64,000 nt of DNA from NCBI GenBank assembly GCA_016192135.1, contig JACPUR010000016.1:1-64000 (forward strand), read 5' to 3'. The notes beneath the pieces are model-generated. The model saw only the letters and a program-made list of their open reading frames with translations, searched no databases and was not told the DNA's origin. The position numbers and the translations under genes were made by a program. This DNA comes from Candidatus Tectomicrobia bacterium. Its GTDB lineage: Bacteria; UBA8248. This document shows, piece by piece, positions 32,797 through 42,422 of the stretch. Position 1 is the first letter of the stretch; each line of letters opens with the position of its first letter.

Positions 32797-33687
32797 CTAA
32801 TTTCCTTCGCCGGGCTGGGACGCGGTCTCGCCCAGCTGGTACCGCACAAAACGCACGACAGCGATGCTATCGCCGAGGGCCTTGCCCCGGCTCGCGAGCA
32901 TGGCCCGGACGGTCTGGTCCGGATCCTTCACGAAGGGCTGCTCGAGCAGGCATATCTCCTTCTTGAACTTGGCGAGCCGTCCCTCGACGATCTTGGCGAG
33001 GATATTCTCGGGCTTGCCCGAGTCCTTCTGCTGGGCGAGCAGGATCTGGCGCTCGTTGTCGAGGAGCGACTGGGAGATCTCGCCCGGCTCCAGGAACTGG
33101 GGCGCGCTCGCCGCCACGTGCATGGCGACGTCCTTGGCCACCTCGGCGAACTCGGGCGACGCTGCCTTGGCTTCCGACTGGACGGCCAGCACGGCCAGCA
33201 CCCCGATGCGGCCGCCCGGATGCACGTAGCTCACCACCCGGCCCGCCTGGCCGGACGGCAGCTCGACGCGCTCCCCGCGGGCCACGATGATGTTCTCGCC
33301 CAGCTTCGCGATGGCGGCGCTCACCGCCTCCTGGACGGGCCCGCCGTCCGGCGCCGGCGGAAGGCTCTCCGGGCCCTTCTCGGAGACGTGCCTGGCCACG
33401 CGGGCGAGGAGCGCCCGAAAGTCGTCCGTGCGGGCGACGAAATCGGTTTCGCAGTTCACCTCGACGATGACGCCCTTGCGGCCGCCGGACTCCAGCATGG
33501 TGTACACCTGTCCGTCGCTGGCCGCGCGGCCGGCCTTCTTCGAGGCGCTGGCCAGGCCCTTCTCGCGGAGGTAGCGGACCGCCTCGTCGAAATCGCCCGC
33601 CTTCTCGCGGAGGGCCTCCTTGCAGTCCATGATCCCCGCGCCCGTCTGGGAGCGGAGCTCCTTGACCATCTGTGCCGTAACTTCCAT
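32797..33687 (-). CDS. tsf: Elongation factor Ts
   Basis: 296 residues. Guanine nucleotide exchange factor for EF-Tu. N-terminal '[19 protein letters not shown]' and 'AVRYLREKG' identify the UBA-like domain; '[14 protein letters not shown]' and '[14 protein letters not shown]' are the core signatures. 41 bp downstream of rpsB, the standard arrangement. Confidence 0.97.
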   Translation of the reverse strand: MEVTAQMVKELRSQTGAGIMDCKEALREKAGDFDEAVRYLREKGLASASKKAGRAASDGQVYTMLESGGRKGVIVEVNCETDFVARTDDFRALLARVARHVSEKGPESLPPAPDGGPVQEAVSAAIAKLGENIIVARGERVELPSGQAGRVVSYVHPGGRIGVLAVLAVQSEAKAASPEFAEVAKDVAMHVAASAPQFLEPGEISQSLLDNERQILLAQQKDSGKPENILAKIVEGRLAKFKKEICLLEQPFVKDPDQTVRAMLASRGKALGDSIAVVRFVRYQLGETASQPGEGN

Positions 33688-33728
33688 CCCCGCACGTTCT
33701 CCCTGTCAAGGCGGGCCGGGCCCGCCGG

Positions 33729-34538
33729 TTATGCTTCCCCCTTCCCGCCTTCGCCGGCCGGCTGGGGCTGCTTTTGGGCCGCGGCCATGATCTCGGCCGC
33801 CACCTTGTCGCCCGACGCCATCACGGCCTCCACCTCCGCGATTCCGCCCTCCTTGCGGAGCGTGGCCCCCTCGCCGATGGCCTCGGCGGAGCGGGAGAGG
33901 AAGTAGCGGATGGAGCGGAGAGCGTCGTCGTTGCCCGGCAGCACGTAATCGATCCCCTCGGGGTCGGAATTCGTGTCCACCAGCGCGATGACGGGAATAC
34001 CCAGCTTGCGGGCCTCGCGCACGGCGATCTGCTCGTGGCCCGCGTCCACCACGAACATGGCCTGGGGCAGGCGTTCCATGTTCTTGATGCCGCCCAGGAA
34101 TTTCTCGAGGCGCTGGCGGTCCTTCTCCCGGCGGACGGATTCCTTCTTGGCCAGGAGATCGAAGGTTCCGTCCGCCTTCATGACATCAAGGTCCACAAGC
34201 CGGGCGATGGACTTCTTGATGGTGGCGAAGTTCGTCAGGGTGCCGCCCAGCCAGCGCTTGGTCACGTAGGGCATGCCGATCCCGCCGGCCTCCTCGGCCA
34301 CGATGTCCTGGGCCTGCTGCTTGGTGCCCACGAAGAGTATCTTCCCGCCCTTGGCGGCCACCTCGCGCATGAACTCGCGCGCCTGGTTGAACAGGCGGAC
34401 CGACTTCTGCAGGTCGATGATGTAGATGCCGTTCCGGGCCCCGAAGATGTAGGGGCGCATCCGGGGGTTCCAGCGGGTGGTCTGGTGCCCGAAGTGGGCA
34501 CCCACTTCCAGAAGCTCGCGCAGCGAAATGGGGGTCAA
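33729..34538 (-). CDS. rpsB: 30S ribosomal protein S2
   Basis: 269 residues. Motifs '[19 protein letters not shown]', 'YIIDLQKSV', '[11 protein letters not shown]' and '[19 protein letters not shown]' identify S2. The C-terminal extension is Ala/Gln/Pro-rich and ends 'GKGEA'. First gene of the rpsB-thpR run; the 195-bp gap upstream (34539-34733) must carry its promoter and any S2-binding leader, although I see no clear structure there. Confidence 0.98.
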   Translation of the reverse strand: MTPISLRELLEVGAHFGHQTTRWNPRMRPYIFGARNGIYIIDLQKSVRLFNQAREFMREVAAKGGKILFVGTKQQAQDIVAEEAGGIGMPYVTKRWLGGTLTNFATIKKSIARLVDLDVMKADGTFDLLAKKESVRREKDRQRLEKFLGGIKNMERLPQAMFVVDAGHEQIAVREARKLGIPVIALVDTNSDPEGIDYVLPGNDDALRSIRYFLSRSAEAIGEGATLRKEGGIAEVEAVMASGDKVAAEIMAAAQKQPQPAGEGGKGEA

Positions 34539-34733
34539 AGACGCTCCTCCTGCTCCGCCTTTCTCCGAGGCGGAGCCTTGCCAGCATCCCGGTGGACGGG
34601 GGCTGAGATTGAGAAAACCCAGGATTTACCGAGATTCACCGCGCCGGCCCGCTCCAAGGAGGCGAGCCGCCACCGCGCGGCGGCATGAATGTCTCACAAG
34701 CCGGGGAAGGATTCAACCCCGCCCCGGAACCCG

Positions 34734-35951
34734 TCAGGTCCGATAATCCGCGTTTATCTTGACGTATTCATAGCTGAGGTCGGTGGTCCAGACGGCCCCC
34801 TCGGCCCGCCCGGCGCCCAGGTGCAGATTGACCATAAACTCCGGGCGCTTGAGGACGGGAGCGAGCGGCCCCTCCCAGCCCTCGACCGGGGCCCCATACC
34901 GGACGACCGGCACCCCCCCGATTTCGAGAGACATCCGCTCGGGCGCGATGCGCGCCCCGCTCCGTCCGGCCGCGGCGAAAATGCGGCCCCAGTTGGGCAG
35001 GCCCCCGAAGAAGGCCGTCTTGACCAGGAGGCTCTCGGCCACGGTGCGCCCCGCCCGCCTGGCGTCCGCCGGGCTCGCGGCGCCCCGGATCCGTATCTCC
35101 ACCACCCGCGTCACTCCCTCCCCGTCCCGCAGGATGGCGAGGGCGAGCGCCCGGCAGACCTTGTCCAGACCCGCCCGGAAGCGCTCCAGCGCCCTTCCGC
35201 CGGCGATCCGGACGCCCGAGGCCCCGGTCGCGGCCAGGATGGCGGTGTCGTTCGTGGAGGTGTCCCCGTCCACCGTCACGCAGTTGAACGTGAGGTCCGC
35301 CGCCTTGCGGAGGGCCGGCAGGAGGACCCGGGAGGGGACGGCCGCGTCCGTCGTCAGGAAGGCCAGCATGGTCGCCATGTTGGGAGCGATCATGCCCGCG
35401 CCCTTGGTCATCCCCCCCAGGCGCACGCGCTGGCCGCCCCCAAGGTCGATCTCGACCGCGTGCTCCTTGGGGCGCGTGTCGGTGGTCATGATCGCGGCCG
35501 CCGCCTCGCGGCCCTTGCCAGGGGCGAGGTCCCGAACAAGCCCGCCCAGCGCCCGCTCCATGAGGTCCACGGGCAGCCGCTGGCCGATGAGCCCGGTCGA
35601 GCACATCGCCACCCGGGCCTGGGGGCAGCCGAGCTCTTTCGCGAGGGCCTGGGTGATCCGGCGGGCGTCCTTGAGGCCCTGCTTGCCGGTGCAGGCGTTG
35701 GCGTTGCCGCTGTTGACCAGGATGGCCCGCAGCGGCCCCTTGCCCACCCGTTCCCGGCAGAGCACGACCGGGGCGGCGCACACCTTGTTCCGGGTGTAGA
35801 CGCCGGCCGCCTGGGCCGGGGAGTCGAAGGCGAGAAGAGTCATGTCGGGCCGGCCGGATTCCTTGATGCCGGCCGTGGCGGCGGAGGCCGCGACGCCCTG
35901 GGCGGCGCAGACTCCGCCCTCGATTTCCCGCAGGAAGGATTCCGCGCTCAC
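34734..35951 (-). CDS. argJ: Bifunctional ornithine acetyltransferase / N-acetylglutamate synthase
   Basis: 405 residues from GTG 35951, overlapping the argC stop (GTGA), so coupled. Transfers acetyl from N-acetylornithine to glutamate in the cyclic arginine pathway. Motifs: 'VNSGNANACTGKQGL', 'STGLIGQRLP', 'IMTTDTRPKEHAV' and the autocleavage site 'KGAGMIAPNMATMLAF' with the nucleophile Thr in 'MATM'; the chain splits into alpha and beta parts there. The C-terminus '...DYRT' is usual. Whether it also uses acetyl-CoA cannot be told from sequence. Confidence 0.96.
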   Translation of the reverse strand: MSAESFLREIEGGVCAAQGVAASAATAGIKESGRPDMTLLAFDSPAQAAGVYTRNKVCAAPVVLCRERVGKGPLRAILVNSGNANACTGKQGLKDARRITQALAKELGCPQARVAMCSTGLIGQRLPVDLMERALGGLVRDLAPGKGREAAAAIMTTDTRPKEHAVEIDLGGGQRVRLGGMTKGAGMIAPNMATMLAFLTTDAAVPSRVLLPALRKAADLTFNCVTVDGDTSTNDTAILAATGASGVRIAGGRALERFRAGLDKVCRALALAILRDGEGVTRVVEIRIRGAASPADARRAGRTVAESLLVKTAFFGGLPNWGRIFAAAGRSGARIAPERMSLEIGGVPVVRYGAPVEGWEGPLAPVLKRPEFMVNLHLGAGRAEGAVWTTDLSYEYVKINADYRT

Positions 35952-36985
35952 ATCCAGAACCCGGGATGGGCGAGGCCCCGCGTCTCCGGGAGCCCCAGCA
36001 TGAGGTTCATGTTCTGGATGGCGGCGCCGGAGGCGCCCTTCACCAGGTTGTCGATGGCGGTCACGACGATGAACCGCCCCGTCCGCTCGTCGAGGGTGAA
36101 GCCGATGTCGAGGAAGTTGCTCCCGGCCACCTGGCTCACGTCCGGGAAGGCCCCCTCCGGCATGAGCCGCATGAAGGGCTCGCCGTCGTAGGCGTCCCGG
36201 TAGGCCTGCCGCGCCCGGGCCGCCGTCGCGCCCGGGCCCGCCTCGGCGTAGATGGTGGAGAGGATGCCCCGCGTCATGGGGACGAGGTGCGGGGTGAAGG
36301 AAACCTTCACCGCCTCCCCCGCCATCGCGGAGAGTTCCTGCTCGATCTCGGGGGTGTGCCGGTGGGTGGCGATGCCGTAGGCGCGGAAGCGCTCGTTCAC
36401 CTCGGAGAACTGGAGGCTGAGCTCGGCCTTCCGCCCGGCGCCCGAGACGCCCGACTTGGAGTCCACGATGATGGAGCCCGCCCGGATGAGCCGCGCCTTG
36501 AGCAGCGGATAGAGGCCCAGGATGGCGCCCGTGGGATAGCACCCCGGGTTGGCCACGAGGGAGGCCTTGCGGATTCTCTCCCGGTACAGCTCGGGGATGC
36601 CGTAGACGGCCTGGGGGATGCGCTCGGGGCAGATGTGGGCCGTCTTGTACCAGGCGGTGTAGACCGAGGGGTCCTGAATGCGGAAGTCCGCCGAGAAATC
36701 CACCACCTTCAGATCCTGATCCAGCAGGCCCGGCACCGAATTCATGGCGACCCGGTGGGGAAGGCAGCAGAAGACGAGGTCCACGCCCTTGAATGTCCCG
36801 GGTGCGAATTTCTCGAAGCGCCCCCGCACCACCCCGGCGAGCGCGGGAAAGACCTCTCCCACCTCCTTGCCGGCGTAGCTTTCGGAGGTCAGCGGACCGA
36901 ACTCGATTTCCCCGTGGGAGGCCAGCAGGCGGAGGAGCTCAAAGCCGGTGTAGCCCGTGGCCCCCATCACACCGACGCGGTGCAT
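35948..36985 (-). CDS. argC: N-acetyl-gamma-glutamyl-phosphate reductase
   Basis: 345 residues. NADPH-dependent reduction of N-acetylglutamyl phosphate in arginine synthesis. Rossmann start 'RVGVMGATGYTGFELLRLL', catalytic Cys in 'VANPGCYPTGAIL', 'VDSKSGVSGAGR', and 'HRHTPEIEQEL' with the active-site His. Type I (short Rossmann plus dimerisation) ArgC. It lies 45 bp downstream of rpsI and overlaps argJ by 4 bp. Confidence 0.97.
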   Translation of the reverse strand: MHRVGVMGATGYTGFELLRLLASHGEIEFGPLTSESYAGKEVGEVFPALAGVVRGRFEKFAPGTFKGVDLVFCCLPHRVAMNSVPGLLDQDLKVVDFSADFRIQDPSVYTAWYKTAHICPERIPQAVYGIPELYRERIRKASLVANPGCYPTGAILGLYPLLKARLIRAGSIIVDSKSGVSGAGRKAELSLQFSEVNERFRAYGIATHRHTPEIEQELSAMAGEAVKVSFTPHLVPMTRGILSTIYAEAGPGATAARARQAYRDAYDGEPFMRLMPEGAFPDVSQVAGSNFLDIGFTLDERTGRFIVVTAIDNLVKGASGAAIQNMNLMLGLPETRGLAHPGFWM

Positions 36986-37030
36986 GGAAACCTCCCCCCG
37001 GAGGACGGGGCGCGGTGAGCGCGCGGACTG

Positions 37031-37426
37031 TTAGCGCTTGGAGAACTGGAAGCTCTTCCGGGCGGCCGCCCGGCCGTACTTCTTCCGTTCCTTGACGCGG
37101 GAGTCGCGGGTGATGAGGCCCGCCTTCTTCAGGATGCCGCGGAAGGCAGCGTCCACTCCGAGAAGCGCCTTGGAGATTCCGTGCCGGACGGCGCCCGCCT
37201 GGCCGGAGAGGCCTCCCCCCTGGACGCTGACGCGCACGTCGAAGCGCCCCCACGTGCCGGTCAGGTCGAACGGCTGCTTGATAATCATGAGGGAGGTGTC
37301 GCGCAGGAAATACTCGTCGACGGGGGTGTTGTTGACGAGGATGCGCCCGTCGCCGGGGAACATCCACACGCGCGCGATGGAGGTCTTCCGCTTGCCGGTT
37401 GCGTAGTAGGTGGTCGGGGTCGCCAT
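37031..37426 (-). CDS. rpsI: 30S ribosomal protein S9
   Basis: 131 residues. '[16 protein letters not shown]', '[20 protein letters not shown]' and the basic tail ending 'KSFQFSKR' are diagnostic; the C-terminal Arg contacts P-site tRNA. 47 bp after rplM, the universal rplM-rpsI order. Confidence 0.98.
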   Translation of the reverse strand: MATPTTYYATGKRKTSIARVWMFPGDGRILVNNTPVDEYFLRDTSLMIIKQPFDLTGTWGRFDVRVSVQGGGLSGQAGAVRHGISKALLGVDAAFRGILKKAGLITRDSRVKERKKYGRAAARKSFQFSKR

Positions 37427-37473
37427 CGTCAGGGTCCGCTTCGTTCCTTCGACGCGCGGCCGGAGGGGCCGCG

Positions 37474-37923
37474 CTAGCTAAAAGAGAGAGCCTCGGGCTT
37501 TTGGGCGGCGTGCGGATGGCTGCTTCCGCTGTACACCTTGAGCTTCTGCATCATGGCCCGGCCCAGCTTCGTCTTGGGGAGCATTCCCCGGATCGCGAAT
37601 TCCACGAGCCGCTCGGGATGGGTTTCGAGGACCCGCCGGGCGGTGACTTCCTTCAGGTGACCCGGGTACCCGGAGTGGCGGTAGTACTTCTTCTGGTCGA
37701 GCTTCCGGCCGGTGAGGACCACCTTCTCGGCGTTCACCACCACGACGTAGTCGCCCGAGTCCACGTGGGGCGTCCAGTCGGGGCGGTGCTTCCCGCGCAG
37801 GACCACGGCCACGCGCGAGGCCAGCCGCCCCAGGGTCTGGCCCTGGGCGTCCACCACCACCCACCGGCGCTTCCCGGGGGCCTGCTCCTTCGTGAGCATC
37901 ACGCTTTTCTGATACATCCTCAC
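37474..37923 (-). CDS. rplM: 50S ribosomal protein L13
   Basis: 149 residues. '[20 protein letters not shown]', '[17 protein letters not shown]', '[16 protein letters not shown]' and '[11 protein letters not shown]' identify L13. Translation starts at 37923 or at the internal Met in 'MLTKEQ'. First gene of the rplM-rpsI-argC-argJ run; the 124-bp gap upstream (37924-38047) probably holds the promoter. Confidence 0.98.
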   Translation of the reverse strand: MRMYQKSVMLTKEQAPGKRRWVVVDAQGQTLGRLASRVAVVLRGKHRPDWTPHVDSGDYVVVVNAEKVVLTGRKLDQKKYYRHSGYPGHLKEVTARRVLETHPERLVEFAIRGMLPKTKLGRAMMQKLKVYSGSSHPHAAQKPEALSFS

Positions 37924-38047
37924 GCCTGATTCCTCCGGTCCGCCCGGCGGGGCGGCGAATCGCCCAAAATCCGCCCGGAACGGCGGAAGCGGCGATTAAA
38001 GCCCCAAAAAAGGCCCGGTGTCAACTCAGGGGGAGGATTTCGCGGGG

Positions 38048-39352
38048 TTACAGCTTGTAGAGCCGGCCGTCCGGCCGGGCGCCGGGATAGGCGTTCCGGG
38101 TGTCCACGATGCAGGGGGCGTGCTCGCGGACCAGCGCCAAGTCGATTTCCCCGTGGGCCGTGAGGATGACGGCGCAATCGATGTTCCGGAGGGAATCCGC
38201 CTCGACCGCCTGCGAAACGTGGCGCCGCCCCAGGAACTCGAGCTCCGGCACGTGGGGGTCATGGTAGCTGATCTGGGCGCCCAGCTCGGAGAGCAGGTGC
38301 CACACGTCCAGGGCCGGGCTCTCGCGGATGTCGCTCACGCCGGCCTTGTAGGCCACCCCGACGAGGAAAATCCTGGCCCCGTTCAGGGCCTTTCCGCGGT
38401 CGTTCAACGCTTTCAGCACCAGATCCACCACGAACTGGGGCATACTGATGTTGATCTTGCTGGCCAGGCTGATGAACTGGGCCTCGAAGCCCACCTGCCG
38501 GGCCTTCCACGACAGGTAGATGGGGTCGATGGGGATGCAGTGTCCCCCCAGCCCGGGCCCGGGATAGAACGGCATGAAGCCGAAGGGCTTGGTCTTCGCC
38601 GCGTCGATGACCTCCCAGATGTCCACCCCGAGCTTGTGGCACATGCGGGCCAGCTCGTTCACCAGCCCGATGTTCACGCTCCGGTAGGTGTTCTCCAGGA
38701 GCTTCACCATCTCGGCCACGCGCGGGGAGCTTACCGTCACGACGCTCTCGATGCAGTTGGAATAGAGCGCGGCGGCCACCTCGGAGCACCGGGCCGTCAT
38801 CCCTCCCACCACCTTCGGGATGTTGCGGGTGTTGTATTGAGGGTTCCCCGGATCCACCCGCTCGGGCGAGAACGCCAGGAAGAAGTCTTCTCCGACCTGG
38901 TAGCCCGTCCGGCTCAGCACGGGCAGGAGCGCCTCCTCGGTGGTCCCCGGGTAGGTGGTGCTCTCCAGGATGTAGAGCTGGCCCCGCTGCTGGTTCGACG
39001 CGATGGACTGGACGGCGGACTGGACGTAGGAGAGGTCCGGATCGCCGGACTTGCTAAGGGGAGTGGGCACGCAGATGTTCACCGTCTGGACCTCGGCGAG
39101 CACATCCGGGTCCGTGGTGACGTGGAAACGCCCCGTGTCCAGCGCCTCGCGCAGGTGCCCATCGGCCACGTCGGTGATGTAGGACTGCCCGTCCCGCATC
39201 CGCCGTACCCGGCCATCGTCCGCGTCCAGGCCCACCACCTGATAGCCCGCGCGAACGAACTCGAGCGCCAGCGGGAGGCCCACGTAGCCGAGTCCCATCA
39301 CGCAGGAGCGGACCCGCCGGTTCTGGATGTCCTCGAGCAAGGTCGTGAACAC
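38048..39352 (-). CDS. UDP-N-acetyl-sugar 6-dehydrogenase (WecC/WbpA family)
   Basis: 434 residues from GTG 39352 ('VFTTLLEDIQNRRVR'); an upstream extension is open but unlikely. Oxidises the C6 hydroxyl of a UDP-HexNAc to a uronate with two NAD. Motifs: 'VMGLGYVGLPLALEF' nucleotide fold, 'SGDPDLSYV', 'LESTTYPGTTEE', 'SPERVDPGN', and the catalytic Cys in 'GPGLGGHCIPIDPIYL'. It resembles UDP-GlcNAc/ManNAc dehydrogenases more than UDP-glucose dehydrogenase. It belongs functionally with the polysaccharide locus that begins at 40125 on the other strand. Confidence 0.9.
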   Translation of the reverse strand: MFTTLLEDIQNRRVRSCVMGLGYVGLPLALEFVRAGYQVVGLDADDGRVRRMRDGQSYITDVADGHLREALDTGRFHVTTDPDVLAEVQTVNICVPTPLSKSGDPDLSYVQSAVQSIASNQQRGQLYILESTTYPGTTEEALLPVLSRTGYQVGEDFFLAFSPERVDPGNPQYNTRNIPKVVGGMTARCSEVAAALYSNCIESVVTVSSPRVAEMVKLLENTYRSVNIGLVNELARMCHKLGVDIWEVIDAAKTKPFGFMPFYPGPGLGGHCIPIDPIYLSWKARQVGFEAQFISLASKINISMPQFVVDLVLKALNDRGKALNGARIFLVGVAYKAGVSDIRESPALDVWHLLSELGAQISYHDPHVPELEFLGRRHVSQAVEADSLRNIDCAVILTAHGEIDLALVREHAPCIVDTRNAYPGARPDGRLYKL

Positions 39353-39441
39353 TGAGAGGCTTCCCCCCTTCTCTCGTTCTCCGTGGAAAAACCACAGCTT
39401 TTTATATTCGCCCCGAAACGCTGTCAATGATATCGGGTGTT

Positions 39442-39852
39442 TTACCGACCGCCGCCCTTGGCTTTACGGGCGCCGAACTCCTTCTGGATCATGTCCCGAA
39501 GCTCCTTCTGCATTTCCCGCTCGCGCTCGGGGGAGATATAGGGATCGGTCGTCCCAAAGAGGAAGAAGCTGGCGACATCCATCATCGTGACGCGCTGGAC
39601 GACAGCGAACAGGAAGGCCGCCAGGGCGCACACGGCCACCAGGGAAGCGATGGCCTTCCAGGACATCCGGCTTCGGCGGGCGCGCGGGCTGCGATGTTTC
39701 CCCTTTTCCAGGGACCCTTCCGATCCGAACCGGAGCCATGAGCGGGCGCTCGTTTTATCCTTGGCGGAGCGCCTTTTTCTCTTCCGGGAGCGGCCGGCAA
39801 GAGCGCCGGTCCCCTTCCCGTCCCCTGGCGCGGAATGCCTCGGACCTCTCAT
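39442..39852 (-). CDS. Small single-span membrane protein with basic N-terminus
   Basis: 136 residues if translation starts at ATG 39852 (GGGGGAG just upstream); ATGs at 39882 and 39666 are alternatives. A very basic segment (RSRKRKRRSAKDKTSAR, then 'RSPRARRSR') precedes one membrane helix 'AIASLVAVCALAAFLFAVV' and a charged tail 'SPEREREMQKELRDMIQKE'. The topology is inside-to-outside with the helix near residue 65-85. Function unknown; divergent from the exopolysaccharide operon and upstream of the dehydrogenase gene. Confidence 0.5.
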   Translation of the reverse strand: MRGPRHSAPGDGKGTGALAGRSRKRKRRSAKDKTSARSWLRFGSEGSLEKGKHRSPRARRSRMSWKAIASLVAVCALAAFLFAVVQRVTMMDVASFFLFGTTDPYISPEREREMQKELRDMIQKEFGARKAKGGGR

Positions 39853-40030
39853 GGATGGCTCCCCCGAGCGGACGCCAATCATCCGCCGAGGGCCCAGCTT
39901 GCCACAAACGGCGGAAGTCTTCCCATTGAAATTTCATCCCCTTCCGCCCCCGGGGCCCCCAAGGCGGCCACCGCATGTGGGGGCCACATGCGGATTCTGG
40001 GCCCAAAATCATGTAACACTGCAAAATCAA

Positions 40031-40060
40031 TTGATTATTGACCTAATATTATTGTAAAAT
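40031..40060 (+). promoter_or_regulatory. Sigma-70-type promoter for the exopolysaccharide operon
   Basis: TTGATT (40031-40036) and TAAAAT (40055-40060) are 18 bp apart in the only strongly AT-rich stretch before the first exopolysaccharide gene. Transcription would start near 40067, about 58 nt before ATG 40125. In this GC-rich region the AT-rich patch itself supports a promoter. Confidence 0.5.
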
Positions 40061-40124
40061 CATAGCTTGGTCCGGAGCCCTTTGGCGTGGAATTGTTTGT
40101 CTCTTTCGTGAGGCGAAGCCGGGG

Positions 40125-42416
40125 ATGCGCAAGTGGGCGCTGGGGATCATGGCGGCGTGCCTGGCCGCCGGGATGGCCGGGACGGATTTCCGTCTGGCCG
40201 CGAGAGCCGCCTTCGGGGCTCCGGGGCCCGCCGCGGACGCCCTCCAGCCCAAGGGGCCGGTCGGGAAAGGCTACTTCCGCGGGCTCGTCGCGGCCGACCT
40301 GGACGGCGACGGCAAGCGCGAGCTCATCTCCAGCGACTTGGCCTCGGGCCAGGTATTGATCTGGCGGCCCCGCCCGGACCCCGGGTGGACCGAGCCCATC
40401 GCATTGGGGACTGGCGCGGAGGTGCGTTCCATCGCGGTCGCCGACCTGGACGGGGATTCTCTGCCGGAGATCATCGTCGCCCTCCGCGGCCAGGAAAAAG
40501 ACGGGATCGAGATTTGGAAGAACATGGGGGGCCTCCGCTTCCAGCGGACGGCCGGCCCCGGCCAGGGCGAGGTGTTCTCGGACGTGGCCGTGGCCGATTT
40601 CAACTACGACGGGAGGCCGGACATCATCGCCTCCAAGGAGGAGGCGGGCGCCCAGGGCGGCCTCCGGGTCTGGCTGAACCTCGGCACCGACAAATGGCAG
40701 GAGGCGGCCGCCCCTCCGGCCGAAGGGCCCTTCCACAGCCTCGCCGTGGTGGACCTGAACCAGGACGGGATTCTCGACGTCGCCGCCGCCGGCACCGGCC
40801 CCTCGGGCGGCCTCCGGGCGTGGCTGGGCCGCGACAAGCACCTGAATTGGGGGAGGCCCAACCAGCTCTCGCAGGGGGACTTCTGGGGCGTCACCGTCGC
40901 CGACCTGAACGGGGACGGCCTGCCCGACCTCCTCGCCGCCGGCAGGAACACGGGCATCCAGGTCTGGCAGGGCCTGGGAAAGGGCACGTTCAATCAGATG
41001 GCCAGCCCCACCCCGGAGGGCAGCTTCTTCCGCGTGGTGCCCGTCGACCGGGATTCGGACGGCCGCGCCGATCTGGTGGCCAGCACGATGGACGGCAAGG
41101 GCTTGCGCTATTGGCGGCAGGACCAGGCGCTGGGCTGGGTGGCCCATCGCCTCCTCGCCGAGTCGGGGATATTCCACCACCTGCTGGTGGCGGACCTCGA
41201 CGGCGACGGCCGGCTCGATTTGGGCGCCGCGACCCACGGCGAGGGCGTCGCCGTCTGGCCCGGTTTCGGAAAGCCCCTGCCCGGCCAGGTCCCGGGCGAG
41301 AAAACCGCCAAACACGATCTCCCGCTCCCGCCGGGCGCCCGCATGCCCGACCTGCGGACGGGCCGCCCCGCCCCTCCCCGCCAGCCCAAACAGCCGGCGC
41401 GGATCGAGGGGGCCTTCCCGGAGAAGCGGGTCCCGGGCGAGTACCTCATCGGCTCCGGCGACGTGCTGACCGTCAGCGTGTGGCGGGGGGTCATCTCCCA
41501 GAAAGAGCAGGTCCAGGTGAGCGAGCGGGGCGTGGTCAGCATCGGCCTCATCGATGACGTCCAGGCGGCGGGCCTGACCGTGAAGGAGGTGACCGACCTC
41601 CTCAAGGAGAAGCTGAGGAAGTTCATCAAGAACCCGCGGGTGGACGTGGTGGTGTCGAGATTCGGGAGCAAGATCGTGCGGGTGATGGGCGCGGTGGCGC
41701 GGCCCCAGACCTATAACGTGTCCGCGACGGTCACCCTGCTGGACGCCATCCTCCTCGCCGGCGGCCACCTGCCCACGACGCCCGAGCGTCCCGGCGGCGA
41801 CCTCACCCACGTCTCCCTCCGGCGAGGAGGAAGGACGCGGACCGTGAACATCCTCCGCTACATCTCGGGAACCACGGGCGAGACCGACAACCCCGAGCTC
41901 CTGGACGGCGACCTGGTCTTCGTCCCGGAATCCAGCTCGGAGCTGGTCGAGCAGAAGCGCGTGTACGTATTCGGCGAGATCCGGTCGCCGGGCGTGCACC
42001 CCCTGACGTTCAACATGCGGGTGCTCGACGCCATCGCCAGGGCGGGAGGCTTCAACGAGTTCGCCCAGCAGGACGAGGTCCGCATCATCCGCGGCGACGC
42101 GGAGCGGCCCGAGGTCATCCACGCCGACATCAAGGCCATGCTCCGCCGCGGCGATCGCCGCGGGGATCACCTCCTGAAGCCGAACGACGTGGTGTTCGCC
42201 CCCCGGACCATCATCGGCGACCTCAACGAGTTCGCCCGCCACATGTCGCCGATTCTCGACTTCCTGTTCTACCCCTCCCGGTTCCGCGAGTCCTACTCGA
42301 TCAACTCGAACCTCCTGAAGTTCGACCTGGGCGGCCCGAGCCGCACCACCGCGGAGCGGGGAGGCGAAGGCACATTCACCCCGGGCACGCGCACCGTCAC
42401 CCTCATAGGGCAGTAG
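40125..42416 (+). CDS. Beta-propeller (VCBS/FG-GAP) fused to polysaccharide export protein (Wza-type)
   Basis: 763 residues with a signal peptide (WALGIMAACLAAGMAG). Residues ~50-385 hold seven FG-GAP/VCBS blades, each with a calcium-binding D-x-[DN]-x-D-G motif ('AADLDGDGKRELI', 'VADLDGDSLPEII', 'VADFNYDGRPDII', 'VVDLNQDGILDVA', 'VADLNGDGLPDLL', 'VDRDSDGRADLV', 'VADLDGDGRLDLG'). A Pro/Arg-rich linker leads to the Wza-type export domain ('GEYLIGSGDVLTVSVWRG', 'RVDVVVSRFGSKIVRVMGAV') and two SLBB-like repeats to about 700. Wza proteins form the outer-membrane channel for capsule; this one lacks a clear lipobox. Probably the exit channel of the locus, with the propeller facing the periplasm or surface. 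The fusion is unusual. Confidence 0.88.
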   Translation: MRKWALGIMAACLAAGMAGTDFRLAARAAFGAPGPAADALQPKGPVGKGYFRGLVAADLDGDGKRELISSDLASGQVLIWRPRPDPGWTEPIALGTGAEVRSIAVADLDGDSLPEIIVALRGQEKDGIEIWKNMGGLRFQRTAGPGQGEVFSDVAVADFNYDGRPDIIASKEEAGAQGGLRVWLNLGTDKWQEAAAPPAEGPFHSLAVVDLNQDGILDVAAAGTGPSGGLRAWLGRDKHLNWGRPNQLSQGDFWGVTVADLNGDGLPDLLAAGRNTGIQVWQGLGKGTFNQMASPTPEGSFFRVVPVDRDSDGRADLVASTMDGKGLRYWRQDQALGWVAHRLLAESGIFHHLLVADLDGDGRLDLGAATHGEGVAVWPGFGKPLPGQVPGEKTAKHDLPLPPGARMPDLRTGRPAPPRQPKQPARIEGAFPEKRVPGEYLIGSGDVLTVSVWRGVISQKEQVQVSERGVVSIGLIDDVQAAGLTVKEVTDLLKEKLRKFIKNPRVDVVVSRFGSKIVRVMGAVARPQTYNVSATVTLLDAILLAGGHLPTTPERPGGDLTHVSLRRGGRTRTVNILRYISGTTGETDNPELLDGDLVFVPESSSELVEQKRVYVFGEIRSPGVHPLTFNMRVLDAIARAGGFNEFAQQDEVRIIRGDAERPEVIHADIKAMLRRGDRRGDHLLKPNDVVFAPRTIIGDLNEFARHMSPILDFLFYPSRFRESYSINSNLLKFDLGGPSRTTAERGGEGTFTPGTRTVTLIGQ

Positions 42417-42422
42417 CCGAAA

